64,000 nt of DNA from Tateyamaria pelophila (GTDB lineage: Bacteria; Pseudomonadota; Alphaproteobacteria; Rhodobacterales; Rhodobacteraceae), in assembly GCF_019966495.1 (NCBI RefSeq), contig NZ_JAIMIA010000016.1:1-64000 (forward strand), written 5' to 3'. The translations under genes were made by a program, and so were the position numbers. The notes under the pieces are model-generated. The model was not told the DNA's origin. It ran no database searches and saw nothing but the letters and a program-made list of their open reading frames with translations. Below are positions 46,569 to 56,096 of the stretch, piece by piece. Position 1 is the first letter of the stretch. Each line of letters begins with the position of its first letter.

Positions 46569-48936
46569 TGGCAAACACCTTCAGTAAGGTCGAGGGCGGC
46601 GTGCGCATCAGACGCAGGGCGGGCCACAGGGCGGCCAGAGCGGCTGCGATCAGCGCATAGATTCCCAAACGCGCATAATCGGCGGGAAACAGGAACATGG
46701 GCAACCGCCAGCCAAACGCCTCGACATTGATGATGCTCAGGAGCACCCAAGCCAGAGCCAGCCCAAGCGGGACTGCGCAAACGAACACCAAGGCCGCCAG
46801 AACGACCGCGCGCAGCAGCTCCAACTGGCCCAGCGTGCGCCGTGTCAGCCCCAGCGCCCAGACCGGGGCAAGCTGCGGCACCCGCAGATCGGCCAGTGTC
46901 AAAAGGCTCATCAGCAGGGCAAAGCCTGCCACCATGAGCGTCAAGGCGTTCAGGGCCGCCGTGACCGTGAAGGTGCGTTCAAATACTCCCAGCGATATTT
47001 CCTTGATCGCGGCCTGGTTGATCATGGCGCTGTCGGGGATACCGAGTGTACCAGCGATTGCGTTGCGCAAGCCCGCGACGTCTTGGGTGCGGACGCCGAA
47101 TTGGAGCGGGAAGAGCTCCGGGTGCAGCGTCTCGAATTCAACTTCAGAAATGACGACTTGCCCGTGGGGGTTGCCATAGTCGCCCACAACCGCCGCAATG
47201 GGCAGGGTCAGACCGGGCGCTGCCTCTATGGTGTCTCCGACCCACAGGTCCGCACGGCGCGCCAACTGCTCGTTCAGTACAACGGCCTGACCGGCCTCCA
47301 CCTGATCCCAGGCATCATCGGTCGCATCCAGAAACACCCAATTTTCGCGATAGGTCGGGCCGACCCGTACACCGTAAACTTTTGCTGGCTGACCCGCGAT
47401 GTTGGCTTGGGTCGACAGCAAAGGCAGGACTTCGACGCCTTCACTTTGCAAAAAAGCCTCAAGCTGGCGGCTTTGATCCTGGGTGTCGACCTGAATGAAC
47501 AATTCCGGGGCCAGCCGCTGATCCAGAAAGGCCACGAAGGTCAGTCGAAAGCTCGACACCATCGTGGCGACGCCGATATTTGCGGATACGGCCAGCAAGA
47601 GCGCCATCAGCGCAAGGCTCAGACCCGGCAATTGCTGGCGCGTGTCTGCCCAGAACCAATCCCAGATGGGCGCGCGGGTCATCCGTTGCAGAAACGACAA
47701 GGCCCGCTCGGCCAGAACGGGCAGGGCGAGCGCTGCACCGATCAGCAGGCAGGCCAGCAAGGCAAATCCAGCGGTCAGCCCCCGGGCGAACAGGCCCAGA
47801 AGGAGCGCCACGCACAACAGCGATACCGAACACATCATCAAAAGGCGCAATCGTCGACCGGCGACCATGGCCCACGCCCTTGGGCGAACACTTGCCAAAA
47901 GCGGCATTCGCGCGATCTGCCATATCCGGTTGGACAGCGCCGCCGCGGTGCCGAGCAGAGCGATCAACAAGCCCGACAGCCACCACTCGGCCCGAAACTT
48001 GAGCGTGCCGGAAATATCCGCGCCATACAGGCCGCGCACGGTCGCGGCCACGTCCGGCAACAGGAATGCCGCGATCAGGTACCCGAAAACGATCCCCAGA
48101 CCCGCCCCAATCGCCGCCAGCATCAGCATTTCCGCCGTGATCAGCACGATGAGCATCCGCAGCGGCACGCCCAAAGATCGCATCGTCCGGATCATCCCGC
48201 GCCGTTGTTCGAAGGCAAGACCGATGGTGCTGTGGACGATAAAGAGCCCGACTGCAAAGCTGAGCAGGCCAAAGGCGGTGAGGTTCAGGTGAAAGCTGTC
48301 GGTCAACTCGCCGACATCGGCGGACTGTTGCGAGGGCTGAAAGCGCAGTTGTGGCGCGACTGTACCCAGTTCAGGGCGACCCATGGGCTGATCGGGCAGC
48401 ACGATGAGGCGCGTGAGGTCCTGGCGCTGCAACAGATCTTGCACGACGCCGATATCGGCAATGGCGATACCGGGTGCCATCGTCGTGTCGACAGTGACCG
48501 GGGCAACACCATCAAGGTCCCGCGCGGCGGCCTCGCCGGTAAATACCTGGCCCGGCTGTGTAAAGTCCAGCATCTGCGGCGCACCCGCCGCTTGCGCGGG
48601 CAAGAACCCGGCGGGCGACGTGATCGGGTCGATCCCAAGCAGCCGCACACCGTTCAATCGCCCTTCGATCACCGGCGACACCTGCCATCCGGCGCGCCTG
48701 AGATCGATATAGGTTTGCTGGGCGATTTCATTGCCGCGCCGGGGGACCAGTTGGTCATATTGCCCCTGACCGAGTGTCGACGCGGCTGCGGCATAGCTGG
48801 CGCGGGCTTCGGTATTGATGGCTTGGACGCCCGACCAAAGCGCCGTCGCGAGCGCCAGACCCGCAAGGTAGGCAAACAGCTGAATCGGATTGCGCCGCCA
48901 ATGCGACAGCAAGGCAGACAGGCACGCCCGGATCAT
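46558..48936 (-). CDS. FtsX-like ABC transporter permease (double-domain)
   Basis: 792 residues with a MacB/LolE-like architecture. The N-terminal helix and a periplasmic domain precede an FtsX domain (about 225-345). A second periplasmic domain and a C-terminal FtsX domain (about 660-790) follow. Such fused permeases usually extract or export lipids or lipoproteins. It overlaps the ATPase gene by 4 bases and the CrtC-like gene by 11. Confidence 0.88.
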   Translation of the reverse strand: MIRACLSALLSHWRRNPIQLFAYLAGLALATALWSGVQAINTEARASYAAAASTLGQGQYDQLVPRRGNEIAQQTYIDLRRAGWQVSPVIEGRLNGVRLLGIDPITSPAGFLPAQAAGAPQMLDFTQPGQVFTGEAAARDLDGVAPVTVDTTMAPGIAIADIGVVQDLLQRQDLTRLIVLPDQPMGRPELGTVAPQLRFQPSQQSADVGELTDSFHLNLTAFGLLSFAVGLFIVHSTIGLAFEQRRGMIRTMRSLGVPLRMLIVLITAEMLMLAAIGAGLGIVFGYLIAAFLLPDVAATVRGLYGADISGTLKFRAEWWLSGLLIALLGTAAALSNRIWQIARMPLLASVRPRAWAMVAGRRLRLLMMCSVSLLCVALLLGLFARGLTAGFALLACLLIGAALALPVLAERALSFLQRMTRAPIWDWFWADTRQQLPGLSLALMALLLAVSANIGVATMVSSFRLTFVAFLDQRLAPELFIQVDTQDQSRQLEAFLQSEGVEVLPLLSTQANIAGQPAKVYGVRVGPTYRENWVFLDATDDAWDQVEAGQAVVLNEQLARRADLWVGDTIEAAPGLTLPIAAVVGDYGNPHGQVVISEVEFETLHPELFPLQFGVRTQDVAGLRNAIAGTLGIPDSAMINQAAIKEISLGVFERTFTVTAALNALTLMVAGFALLMSLLTLADLRVPQLAPVWALGLTRRTLGQLELLRAVVLAALVFVCAVPLGLALAWVLLSIINVEAFGWRLPMFLFPADYARLGIYALIAAALAALWPALRLMRTPPSTLLKVFANER

Positions 48937-49589
48937 GCCAGTCGGCCACGCTGCAAATGGATGTGGCGGTCCATGCGCGCCGCGACATTTGACGAATGTG
49001 TTACGACGAGGAGGGCCGCTCCGGTCTGCGCCACCAATCGCAGCATCTGGTCAAGGACCTCGGCGGCTGTCGTTTCATCCAGATTGCCCGTCGGCTCATC
49101 CGCCAGCAGCAAACGCGGCTTGACCGCAAGGGCGCGGGCAATGGCCACGCGCTGCTGTTGGCCGCCTGACAAAGTCTCGGGGTATTTGCCCATTTGCTCC
49201 GTGAGGCCAAGTGCCATGACAAGGTGGTCGATATGCGCCTGATCCATCCGCCCGGACAGCCGCGCCTGAAAGGATATGTTCGCCGCGACGGTGAGTGAGG
49301 GCACAAGGTTGAACTGCTGGAACACCAGCGCAATATCGCTACGACGCAAAGCGGCGCGTGCTGAGTCATCCAGCGTTGTCACGTCCTGCCCGCAGACGTG
49401 AACATGCCCGCTGTCCACCTCTTCCAATCCGCTGGCGATATGCAGGAGCGTGCTCTTGCCGCTGCCGGATTCGCCGGTCAACGCGAGGGTCTGGCCTGCC
49501 TCCAGACCGAAGCTGACGCCCTGCAAAACGGGAACCGACCCGTCACTGTCATGAAATGATTTTTGGACGGAAACAAACTCAAGCAGCAT
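48933..49589 (-). CDS. ABC transporter ATP-binding protein (LolD-like)
   Basis: 218 residues: Walker A GESGSGKST, Q-loop VFQQFNLVPSLT, signature LSGGQQQRVAIARAL and Walker B LLLADEPTGNLDE. This is the MacB/LolD subgroup that pairs with FtsX-type permeases. It is first in the operon with the 792-residue permease, the CrtC-like protein and the flavoprotein. Confidence 0.94.
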   Translation of the reverse strand: MLLEFVSVQKSFHDSDGSVPVLQGVSFGLEAGQTLALTGESGSGKSTLLHIASGLEEVDSGHVHVCGQDVTTLDDSARAALRRSDIALVFQQFNLVPSLTVAANISFQARLSGRMDQAHIDHLVMALGLTEQMGKYPETLSGGQQQRVAIARALAVKPRLLLADEPTGNLDETTAAEVLDQMLRLVAQTGAALLVVTHSSNVAARMDRHIHLQRGRLA

Positions 49590-49899
49590 TTTTTACCCTC
49601 ATGGCGCGTTACGTATCACGCGGGCCCGGGTTTGACAGGATACGGGCCGAAAAAGGTGGATGTGTTGTGCCCGGCGGGCCTTGTCTGCGCCATCAGGCCC
49701 GTAAGAGGTGCTGCTTGGAAGGCCGCTGTCATATCGTTGCGTGCCAATACACCGCACCCTGTCGAATGTTCCGGGAACAAGCGCTTTTGGGGTATTTCTC
49801 AACCCTTGGATGAAAGTCCGGCGGCGCACAGTGGCTTTTACGCTTGCTATGTCCCCGGGATGCTATATCGGAACCCGGAGGCATCACACGACGCAGGTT
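49590..49899. promoter_or_regulatory. divergent promoter region of ABC operon and desaturase
   Basis: 310 bases between the two starts. Open frames here are not convincing genes. In-frame extensions of the desaturase reach into it, so its 5' boundary is uncertain. No clear operator or hairpin was found. Confidence 0.4.
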
Positions 49900-50925
49900 A
49901 TGACAAAAAACACGAATGACACCGCTCCGATGGCTGCGCGCGATTGGGTTAAAATCCTCGCGCAGTACCGCGAACCAAGCGGCCTGAGAAGCAGCTTTGA
50001 ATTGGGTGTCAGCTTCGTGCCGTTTGTCGCCCTTTGGGTTCTGGCCTGTTGGACGGCGCAATACAGCTATCTGGGTGCGTTTCTGATCTCGGCTGTGAAT
50101 GGTGGATTTCTGCTGCGTCTGTTCTGCATCCAGCATGATTGCGGGCATGGCTCCTTCTTCAACAATCGTAACCTGAGTGACTGGATCGGACGTGCCCTGG
50201 GCGTTGTGACCCTGACGCCTTACGACGTTTGGCGCCGGACGCATTCGCTACACCACAGCCACGCAGGTGACCTGAACCATCGCGGCATCGGCGACATCAT
50301 GACCCTGACCGTTGCCGAGTACCACCAGCGGACGGCCTTCGGGCGGTTCCTGTACCGGGCATACCGTCATCCATTAGTCATGTTCGGCGTCGGCCCGACA
50401 TATCTTTTCTTTCTGGAAAACAGAACACCTTACCCTTTGTCAAAGCAGGGCAAGAAATACTGGATCAGCGCGATGGGCACGAACGCCGCAATCGCCGCGG
50501 CCTTGGGTACGATTGTCTATTTCGGCGGGCTACAGGCGCTGTTTCTGGTGTTCTTGCCAACCACTCTGATTGCCGCGTCAGTCGGTACGTGGTTGTTTTA
50601 TGTCCAGCACCAGTTCGAGGCGACCCACTGGGATCAAGGCGAAGAGTGGCAACTGCACGAAGCGGCGCTGCATGGCAGTTCCCATTTTGATCTGCCCCCG
50701 ATTTTGGCCTGGTTCACCGCCAATATCGGCATTCACCATGTGCACCACCTCTATAGCCGCATTCCGTTCTATCGGTTGCCACAGGTTCTGAAGGACCACG
50801 AAGAGCTGGTCGAGTGCAGCCGGATGACGTTGATGCAAAGCTTCAAATGCGCGAGCCTCGACCTATGGGACGAAAAAAGCCGCACCTTGGTGTCATTTTC
50901 CAAAGCTCGCATGTTGGCGGCCTGA
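49900..50925 (+). CDS. membrane fatty-acid desaturase
   Basis: 341 residues from the ATG at 49900 (MTKNTNDTAPMAARDW); an upstream in-frame ATG at 49849 is less likely. It is a di-iron membrane desaturase with the three histidine boxes HDCGHGSF, RRTHSLHHSHAG and HHVHHLY, plus hydrophobic segments around 40-85 and 195-240. It introduces a double bond into membrane acyl chains; the position cannot be told from sequence. The ribosome site is weak. Confidence 0.9.
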   Translation: MTKNTNDTAPMAARDWVKILAQYREPSGLRSSFELGVSFVPFVALWVLACWTAQYSYLGAFLISAVNGGFLLRLFCIQHDCGHGSFFNNRNLSDWIGRALGVVTLTPYDVWRRTHSLHHSHAGDLNHRGIGDIMTLTVAEYHQRTAFGRFLYRAYRHPLVMFGVGPTYLFFLENRTPYPLSKQGKKYWISAMGTNAAIAAALGTIVYFGGLQALFLVFLPTTLIAASVGTWLFYVQHQFEATHWDQGEEWQLHEAALHGSSHFDLPPILAWFTANIGIHHVHHLYSRIPFYRLPQVLKDHEELVECSRMTLMQSFKCASLDLWDEKSRTLVSFSKARMLAA

Positions 50926-51008
50926 TCGTCTGATTGCCAAAGGTGACGGTGTCGATGTCGACGAGCATCGCGCGAACGTGCTGGATCAGATTTACGCGTT
51001 TCGGGGGT

Positions 51009-51704
51009 TTATAAGGCCAGGTCGTCTATCAGGCTTTGCTTGGAATAGTCTGCCTTGGCCACACGGCGTTTGACGCGTCCGCCTTCCATCAACACGAAAC
51101 TGTCGCCCAACCCAAAGGCAAAGTCGGCGTTCTGTTCAACCAGAACAATAGCCATTTTGCCCTGACTGCGCAGCAGTTGAAGCGCATCGCCGATCTGGTC
51201 GATGACGTTGGGCTGGATGCCTTCGGTCGGTTCATCCAGCAACAATACCTTTGGCTTGGTGATAAGGGCGCGGGCGATGGCAAGTTGCTGCTGCTGCCCT
51301 CCGGACAGGTCACCGCCCCGGCGCGCCTGCATGTCGCGCAAGACCGGAAACAGATCAAACACATAGTCAGGAATGCTGTGTTCGGACTTGGGAAGGCAAG
51401 CAAACCCCGTTTCGAGGTTTTCCATGACAGACATCATGGGAAAGACTTCGCGCCCCTGCGGCACATAGGCGATGCCCGTGCGTGCGGCATCATATGCTGA
51501 CACACTGCGCGTGGGTTGCCCGTCTACCTTAACATCCCCGCCCGAGGCCGGATGACGCCCAGCGATGGCCTTGAGCAGGCTTGTCTTGCCCACCCCGTTG
51601 TTGCCCATCAGAGCTGTGATCTGACCCTGATCCGCATGAAAGGAAATGTCATAGAGGATCTGGCTCTGGCCGTAGTGAAGATCAAGATCGGTGACATCAA
51701 GCAT
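51009..51704 (-). CDS. urtE: urea ABC transporter ATPase UrtE
   Basis: 231 residues from the ATG at 51704 (MLDVTDLDLHYGQSQILYDI), overlapping the urtD stop by 8 bases. LivF-like ATPase: Walker A GNNGVGKTS, YVPQGREVFPMMSVMENLETG, signature LSGGQQQQLAIARALI and Walker B VLLLDEPTEGIQPN. The EGIQPN after Walker B and the gene order mark it as UrtE. Last gene of urtABCDE. Confidence 0.95.
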   Translation of the reverse strand: MLDVTDLDLHYGQSQILYDISFHADQGQITALMGNNGVGKTSLLKAIAGRHPASGGDVKVDGQPTRSVSAYDAARTGIAYVPQGREVFPMMSVMENLETGFACLPKSEHSIPDYVFDLFPVLRDMQARRGGDLSGGQQQQLAIARALITKPKVLLLDEPTEGIQPNVIDQIGDALQLLRSQGKMAIVLVEQNADFAFGLGDSFVLMEGGRVKRRVAKADYSKQSLIDDLAL

Positions 51705-52446
51705 GACTGCGTCCCAAATATACGTCGATGACGGTTTGGTTGGAGGTGACATGGTCAAGGCTGCCCTCGGCCAGCACCGAGCCCTCGTGCAGCACCGTCA
51801 CCTTGCAGCCCAGACGGCGCACGAATTCCATGTCATGTTCAACGACCACAACGGCGCGTGTCTCGGCGGCGCGCCGCAGGATGTCGGTTGTCTTTTCGCG
51901 CTCTTCGACTGTCATGCCGGCCGCGGGCTCGTCCACCAGCAGCAGCTTGGGGTCTTGCGCCAGCAACATGCCGATCTCAAGCCATTGCTTTTGCCCGTGG
52001 CTGAGCTCGCCTGCGACGCGGGCCAATTGGTCGATCAGGCCGATCTCGGTCGCGATGGCTTCGATCCGTTCCGCGTTCTTCGGGGTTTTCTTGTGCATCA
52101 GAACCGCAAAAGGCCCGCGCGGGTTTTTCAGCGCCATGGCGAGGTTCTGGCGCACGGTTTGCGCCTCGAACACCGTCGGTTTCTGAAATTTGCGGCCAAT
52201 GCCCTCCCGGGCAATCTGGCTTTCGGACATACCCAACAGCGAGATATTCCGATCCCCCCAGATCACATGGCCTTCGTCAGGTTTTGTCTTGCCTGTGACG
52301 ATATCCATGAAGGTGGTTTTCCCGGCTCCGTTCGGGCCGATGATGGCGCGCAACTCTGCGGGGGCAAACTGGATCGACAGGCTGTTGATGGCGCGAAACC
52401 CGTCAAAGGTGACCGTGACGCCATCCACTTCCAAAAGCGTGCTCAT
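51697..52446 (-). CDS. urtD: urea ABC transporter ATPase UrtD
   Basis: 249 residues, LivG-like: Walker A GPNGAGKTTFMDIVTGKT, GIGRKFQKPTVFEAQTVRQNLAM, signature LSHGQKQWLEIGMLL and Walker B LLLVDEPAAGMTVEE. The QKPTVFE and SHGQKQWLEIGM segments are characteristic of UrtD. It overlaps urtC by 4 bases and urtE by 8. Confidence 0.95.
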   Translation of the reverse strand: MSTLLEVDGVTVTFDGFRAINSLSIQFAPAELRAIIGPNGAGKTTFMDIVTGKTKPDEGHVIWGDRNISLLGMSESQIAREGIGRKFQKPTVFEAQTVRQNLAMALKNPRGPFAVLMHKKTPKNAERIEAIATEIGLIDQLARVAGELSHGQKQWLEIGMLLAQDPKLLLVDEPAAGMTVEEREKTTDILRRAAETRAVVVVEHDMEFVRRLGCKVTVLHEGSVLAEGSLDHVTSNQTVIDVYLGRSHA

Positions 52447-53609
52447 GACGGTTTCCTCACCAGATAGTCAAACAGGCCACCGATGCCTTTGGGAAAGAAC
52501 AGCGTAACCGCGACAAAGGACACGCCCAGCAGCACCAGCCACCAGTCCGTCCATTGTATGGTGTAGAAGCCAAGGTTGATGTTTGGCGCACCGCCGCCCG
52601 TGAACCAGCTGGACAAAAGCGATACAAACGCCGCCCCGATGGCCGCTCCGTACAGTCTGCCGCGTCCGCCAATAGCGACCCATACGGCGAGATAGATGGA
52701 AGCGATGGGCGTAAGCTCACCGGGGTTGATGATGCCCGCCTGCGGATAATAGAGCGCACCCGCGATGCCGGACACAATGGCCGTAATGGTAAAGATGAAC
52801 AGCTTGTAGCTTTCGACATGATAACCAAGGAAGCGTACGCGCGCTTCGTTGTCGCGTATGCCTTTGACGACGCTGCCCATCTTGCCCGACACGACCCAGG
52901 CGAAAAAGACATAAGCCAGCGCAAGGGCGAGGGCCGAGCCCCAGAGGAACACGATGGAAATCATCGCCTGAGAGGTTTCCTCGTATCCGGGGATGTTTTG
53001 CAGGCCCGAAAGGCCGTTATTGCCGCGCAGGCCGCTGTCATTCTGGAACAGGTACAGGGACAGCGCGAGGGTCATCGCTTGCGTCAGGATCGACAGGTAA
53101 ACGCCTGTAACCCGCGATCGGAAGGCCAGCCAGCCAAAGACCAGCGCCAAGAGGCCGGGCACCAGAACCACCATCAGCAATTGCAGAAAGAGGCTGTCGG
53201 CAAAGGCCCAGATCATTGGGAATTCGGCACTGCCCACCACGCCGAATATCTGGTTGCCGATGGCGTCCGATATCTCTTGGGGGGTTGGCGGGATGGTCTG
53301 TGCCATCAGGTTGGGTACGACGATGGCTTCGGTGCGGGCATACATCAGCCACATGCCGATGGCGTATCCGCCGATCCCGAAGAAGGCAAAGTGGCCCAGA
53401 GACAGGATCCCGCAATAGCCCCAGACGACGTCCATCGCGATGGCAATGAGGCAGAGGCACAGTGTTTTACCAAGCGTTTTCACGAAGGAGGTCGAGATCA
53501 GGCCGACCCCCGTTGCTTCGGACATCAGCGTCACGACCACTGTGAAGAGGCCAAGGGCGGCAAGGAACCACAAGACCGATGGGTTTTGGGAAATAAAGGA
53601 CTGTCTCAT
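52443..53609 (-). CDS. urtC: urea ABC transporter permease UrtC
   Basis: 388 residues, LivM-like permease with about 9-10 helices. Features are LCLCLIAIAMDVVWGYCGILSLGHFAFFGIGGYAIGMW, the central EAA-type region IRDNEARVRFLGYHVESYKLFIF and VAIGGRGRLYGAAIGA. The gene order urtA-B-(small gene)-C-D-E supports the urea assignment. A DUF6636-type gene separates it from urtB. Confidence 0.94.
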   Translation of the reverse strand: MRQSFISQNPSVLWFLAALGLFTVVVTLMSEATGVGLISTSFVKTLGKTLCLCLIAIAMDVVWGYCGILSLGHFAFFGIGGYAIGMWLMYARTEAIVVPNLMAQTIPPTPQEISDAIGNQIFGVVGSAEFPMIWAFADSLFLQLLMVVLVPGLLALVFGWLAFRSRVTGVYLSILTQAMTLALSLYLFQNDSGLRGNNGLSGLQNIPGYEETSQAMISIVFLWGSALALALAYVFFAWVVSGKMGSVVKGIRDNEARVRFLGYHVESYKLFIFTITAIVSGIAGALYYPQAGIINPGELTPIASIYLAVWVAIGGRGRLYGAAIGAAFVSLLSSWFTGGGAPNINLGFYTIQWTDWWLVLLGVSFVAVTLFFPKGIGGLFDYLVRKPS

Positions 53610-53634
53610 GGCTGCACCCTGACTGTGGTCTGTC

Positions 53635-54039
53635 TCAGAAGGCGTTTTGCTGCCTGCGCGACAAAAAGAACCCGTGCCCTTGCGGATTGGTACAGGTCAG
53701 CCCTGTGCTTTCCGACTGGCAAAAGATCGCGCCGAAACTCGCACTTACGCCGTAGGGGGCAACATCGGTATAGTTCACGGCGCGTGGCGGGTTGCTGCTG
53801 GACAGAGTTGCCGGGCCGATGGGGCCGAGTTTGAACACATGCCCCCACGTCGCGCTGCAATTGATCGGGCGCGGCAAGGCGGGTGGACCAGCGGTGCGGT
53901 TGATGATGGAGCATGTGATCTGGCTCGCTTCGACGGCACCGTTGCAATAGATGTTGCCCGACGGCGTCATGAAACCGTAGCCGTCGGCCGATGCCGCGCA
54001 GGGCAAGGCGAGAAAAATCGCTGAGATCAGGGGTCGCAT
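53635..54039 (-). CDS. small secreted Cys-rich protein (DUF6636-like) inside urt operon
   Basis: 134 residues from the ATG at 54039 (MRPLISAIFLALPCAASADG), with GAAAGGA upstream; an ATG two codons earlier is possible. A signal peptide is followed by a compact domain with several Cys (NIYCNGA, ITCSII, INCSATWG, IFCQSE, LTCTNPQGHGFFLS), probably disulfide-bonded in the periplasm. It resembles DUF6636 proteins with the FMTPSGNIYC start. Its role in a urea operon is unknown. Confidence 0.8.
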   Translation of the reverse strand: MRPLISAIFLALPCAASADGYGFMTPSGNIYCNGAVEASQITCSIINRTAGPPALPRPINCSATWGHVFKLGPIGPATLSSSNPPRAVNYTDVAPYGVSASFGAIFCQSESTGLTCTNPQGHGFFLSRRQQNAF

Positions 54040-54101
54040 GGGCATTCCTTTCGATCATGCACGTGTGTGTCCTGAAAGTGAGCAATGTTTGGGCCATAAG
54101 A

Positions 54102-56027
54102 TCAATCCGCCGCGGCTCGGCCCTTGAGGGCGACGATGCCCTTGGGTCGGAATTGGATGAACAGGATGATGAATAGGATCATGTAGGTCTGCGCGGCCAG
54201 CGTATTGGACGGGTTCAGCCACTCGATCCCTTTTTGCAGGAACCCGATCATGGAGGCCCCGGCAAGCGTGCCCCAGACGTTACCCACGCCGCCGACCACA
54301 ACAGTCATAAAGCTTTGCACGATATAATCGGCACCCATTTCGGATGTGACCTTGGCATAGAGGCCGATGGCAACACCCGCGATCCCGGCAATGCCGGAGC
54401 CAAGGCCGAAGGTCAGCATATTGATCCGGTCCGGGTTGATCCCCATCGAGGCCGCCATGCCGGGGTTTTGCGTCACGGCGCGCACTTCGAGGCCGAGCCG
54501 CGTGCGTTTCAGCACAAAGAGGATCAGCGCAAGGAACAAGAGCGCCAGAACAAAAATCGCGATCCGGATATAGCTGATCTGGATCACGTCCGAGATCACC
54601 CAGGCTCCGTCCAGCCAACCGGGCGAGGTCAGGGGCCGGGCCTGGGTGCCAAAGATGTTCTTGGCCAATTGCTGCAAGGCAATCGAGATGCCGAATGTGG
54701 CCAGCAGCGTCTCAAGCGGGCGATGATACAGGTGGCGGATCACCAGGCGCTCCATCGTGACGCCCGCGCCAAAGGTGATGGCAAAGGCCAGAGGCAGGGC
54801 CACGATGATCGACAGCGTGTAGTCGGGAATGAACAATTGCACGACATAGCCGGTATAGGCGCCCATCATGATGAACTCGCCATGCGCCATGTTGATCACG
54901 CCCATCACGCCAAAGGTGATCGCCAGCCCGATAGCCGCAAGGAAATAGATCGAGGCCAGTGACAGGCCATCAAGTGCCAGATCCGCGGCCTGCGCAAAGG
55001 CTACCCGCGTTTCGACCGAGGCCAGAGCCGCGGCAGCGGCGTCTGTGATGTCAGTATCGGATTCATCATATTCTTCGTAAAAGACATGCGCCGACAGGGC
55101 CGCATCGCGATCCGCAATCGTGACCAAGGGCGGGACGGTGCCTGCGGCGGCAAGTTGGGAATAGGCGACTTCGCGCATTTCTTCGGTGCCCAATTGGGCA
55201 ATCGGGGTCTGTCCGACGCGTCCATCGACGACATGTGCCTCAAGGGCGGCGCGGATTGTCTGCGGCGGGGTGCGCGGGGGTGCCAAGCCTGCCTCGACCA
55301 ATTGCGTGTAATAGGCATCCGGCGTTTCGCCGGTCTCAAGAATGCGGGCGATGTTGCCCTCGGGCATTGTGGCGCTCACGCCTTCGGAGGTGGTCAGGAT
55401 CTGGTTGAGAACGCTGCGTGCCTCGACGCTGGTGTCTTTGGCAAGGCTCTCGATGGCAGCGATGCGATCCGCCGTTTCGTCCGCAAAACGCGCGGACATG
55501 AAGTTTGCCAGTTGGATCTTGCGGGCTTTCAGTGTGCTGTCGGTTTCGCCGTCGATCGACGCGAGCAGCGGTGCCAGTTGTTCCGTTTCGGGGCTGCGTG
55601 CGATCGAGTCCACGGCGCTTTCACGACGGGCCAGATCAGGATCGCTCAGCTGGAACTGCACGAGGGCGGTACCGATCACGCGGCGCACGCCGCCATTCGG
55701 TCTGATTTGGGTAAAATCATCCTTGGAGGCGGTGCTTTGTTCGCCCGTGTCCACGTCTGTCAGGGTCAGATCATCGCCCTGTTCGCGGGCGATGAAAAAG
55801 ATACCGTCGTTGCGTTGCCAAACATTTCTATCGGACCATTCTTCAAGAAACGTGGTGGTCTGCGGCAAACCGGACGCAACCAGATCGTCCAGCGCGACGC
55901 TCACGCTGCGGCGTGACGGCTTGGCGACCTCGTCGGCATGAACCTGCAGAATACCTTGCAGTTCCTGTGCCTGCGCAGAGACGAAGGTGCCAAGCCACAG
56001 GGCTATGGCGAGTACGAAGTAGCGCAT
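54102..56027 (-). CDS. urtB: urea ABC transporter permease UrtB
   Basis: 641 residues. A signal peptide (to VSAQAQ) and a soluble N-terminal domain of about 330 residues precede the LivH-like permease (from about 345: LDGLSLASIYFLAAIGLAITFGVMGVINMAHGEFIMMGAYTGYV). The long extracytoplasmic N-terminal part is typical of UrtB and distinguishes it from LivH. The core has VGGVGNVWGTLAGA. It is the second gene of the operon, downstream of urtA. Confidence 0.94.
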   Translation of the reverse strand: MRYFVLAIALWLGTFVSAQAQELQGILQVHADEVAKPSRRSVSVALDDLVASGLPQTTTFLEEWSDRNVWQRNDGIFFIAREQGDDLTLTDVDTGEQSTASKDDFTQIRPNGGVRRVIGTALVQFQLSDPDLARRESAVDSIARSPETEQLAPLLASIDGETDSTLKARKIQLANFMSARFADETADRIAAIESLAKDTSVEARSVLNQILTTSEGVSATMPEGNIARILETGETPDAYYTQLVEAGLAPPRTPPQTIRAALEAHVVDGRVGQTPIAQLGTEEMREVAYSQLAAAGTVPPLVTIADRDAALSAHVFYEEYDESDTDITDAAAAALASVETRVAFAQAADLALDGLSLASIYFLAAIGLAITFGVMGVINMAHGEFIMMGAYTGYVVQLFIPDYTLSIIVALPLAFAITFGAGVTMERLVIRHLYHRPLETLLATFGISIALQQLAKNIFGTQARPLTSPGWLDGAWVISDVIQISYIRIAIFVLALLFLALILFVLKRTRLGLEVRAVTQNPGMAASMGINPDRINMLTFGLGSGIAGIAGVAIGLYAKVTSEMGADYIVQSFMTVVVGGVGNVWGTLAGASMIGFLQKGIEWLNPSNTLAAQTYMILFIILFIQFRPKGIVALKGRAAAD

Positions 56028-56058
56028 ATTGAAGGGGCTTTCAGGTCATGAGATGGCA

Positions 56059-56084
56059 GGGCGGCCCGAAGGAAAAAGCCGCCC
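56059..56084 (-). promoter_or_regulatory. intercistronic hairpin between urtA and urtB
   Basis: Arms GGGCGGC (56059-56065) and GCCGCCC (56078-56084) around a 12-base loop in the gap just after urtA. There is no T-run following the stem in the direction of transcription. It probably stabilises the urtA message. Confidence 0.65.
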
Positions 56085-56096
56085 CGCGCGTTGCGA

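Noticed and set aside
47083-49242. 719-codon open frame on the plus strand opposite the ABC permease
   Set aside because: Rich in Arg, Gln and His with no domains; it is the antisense shadow of the permease and ATPase genes.
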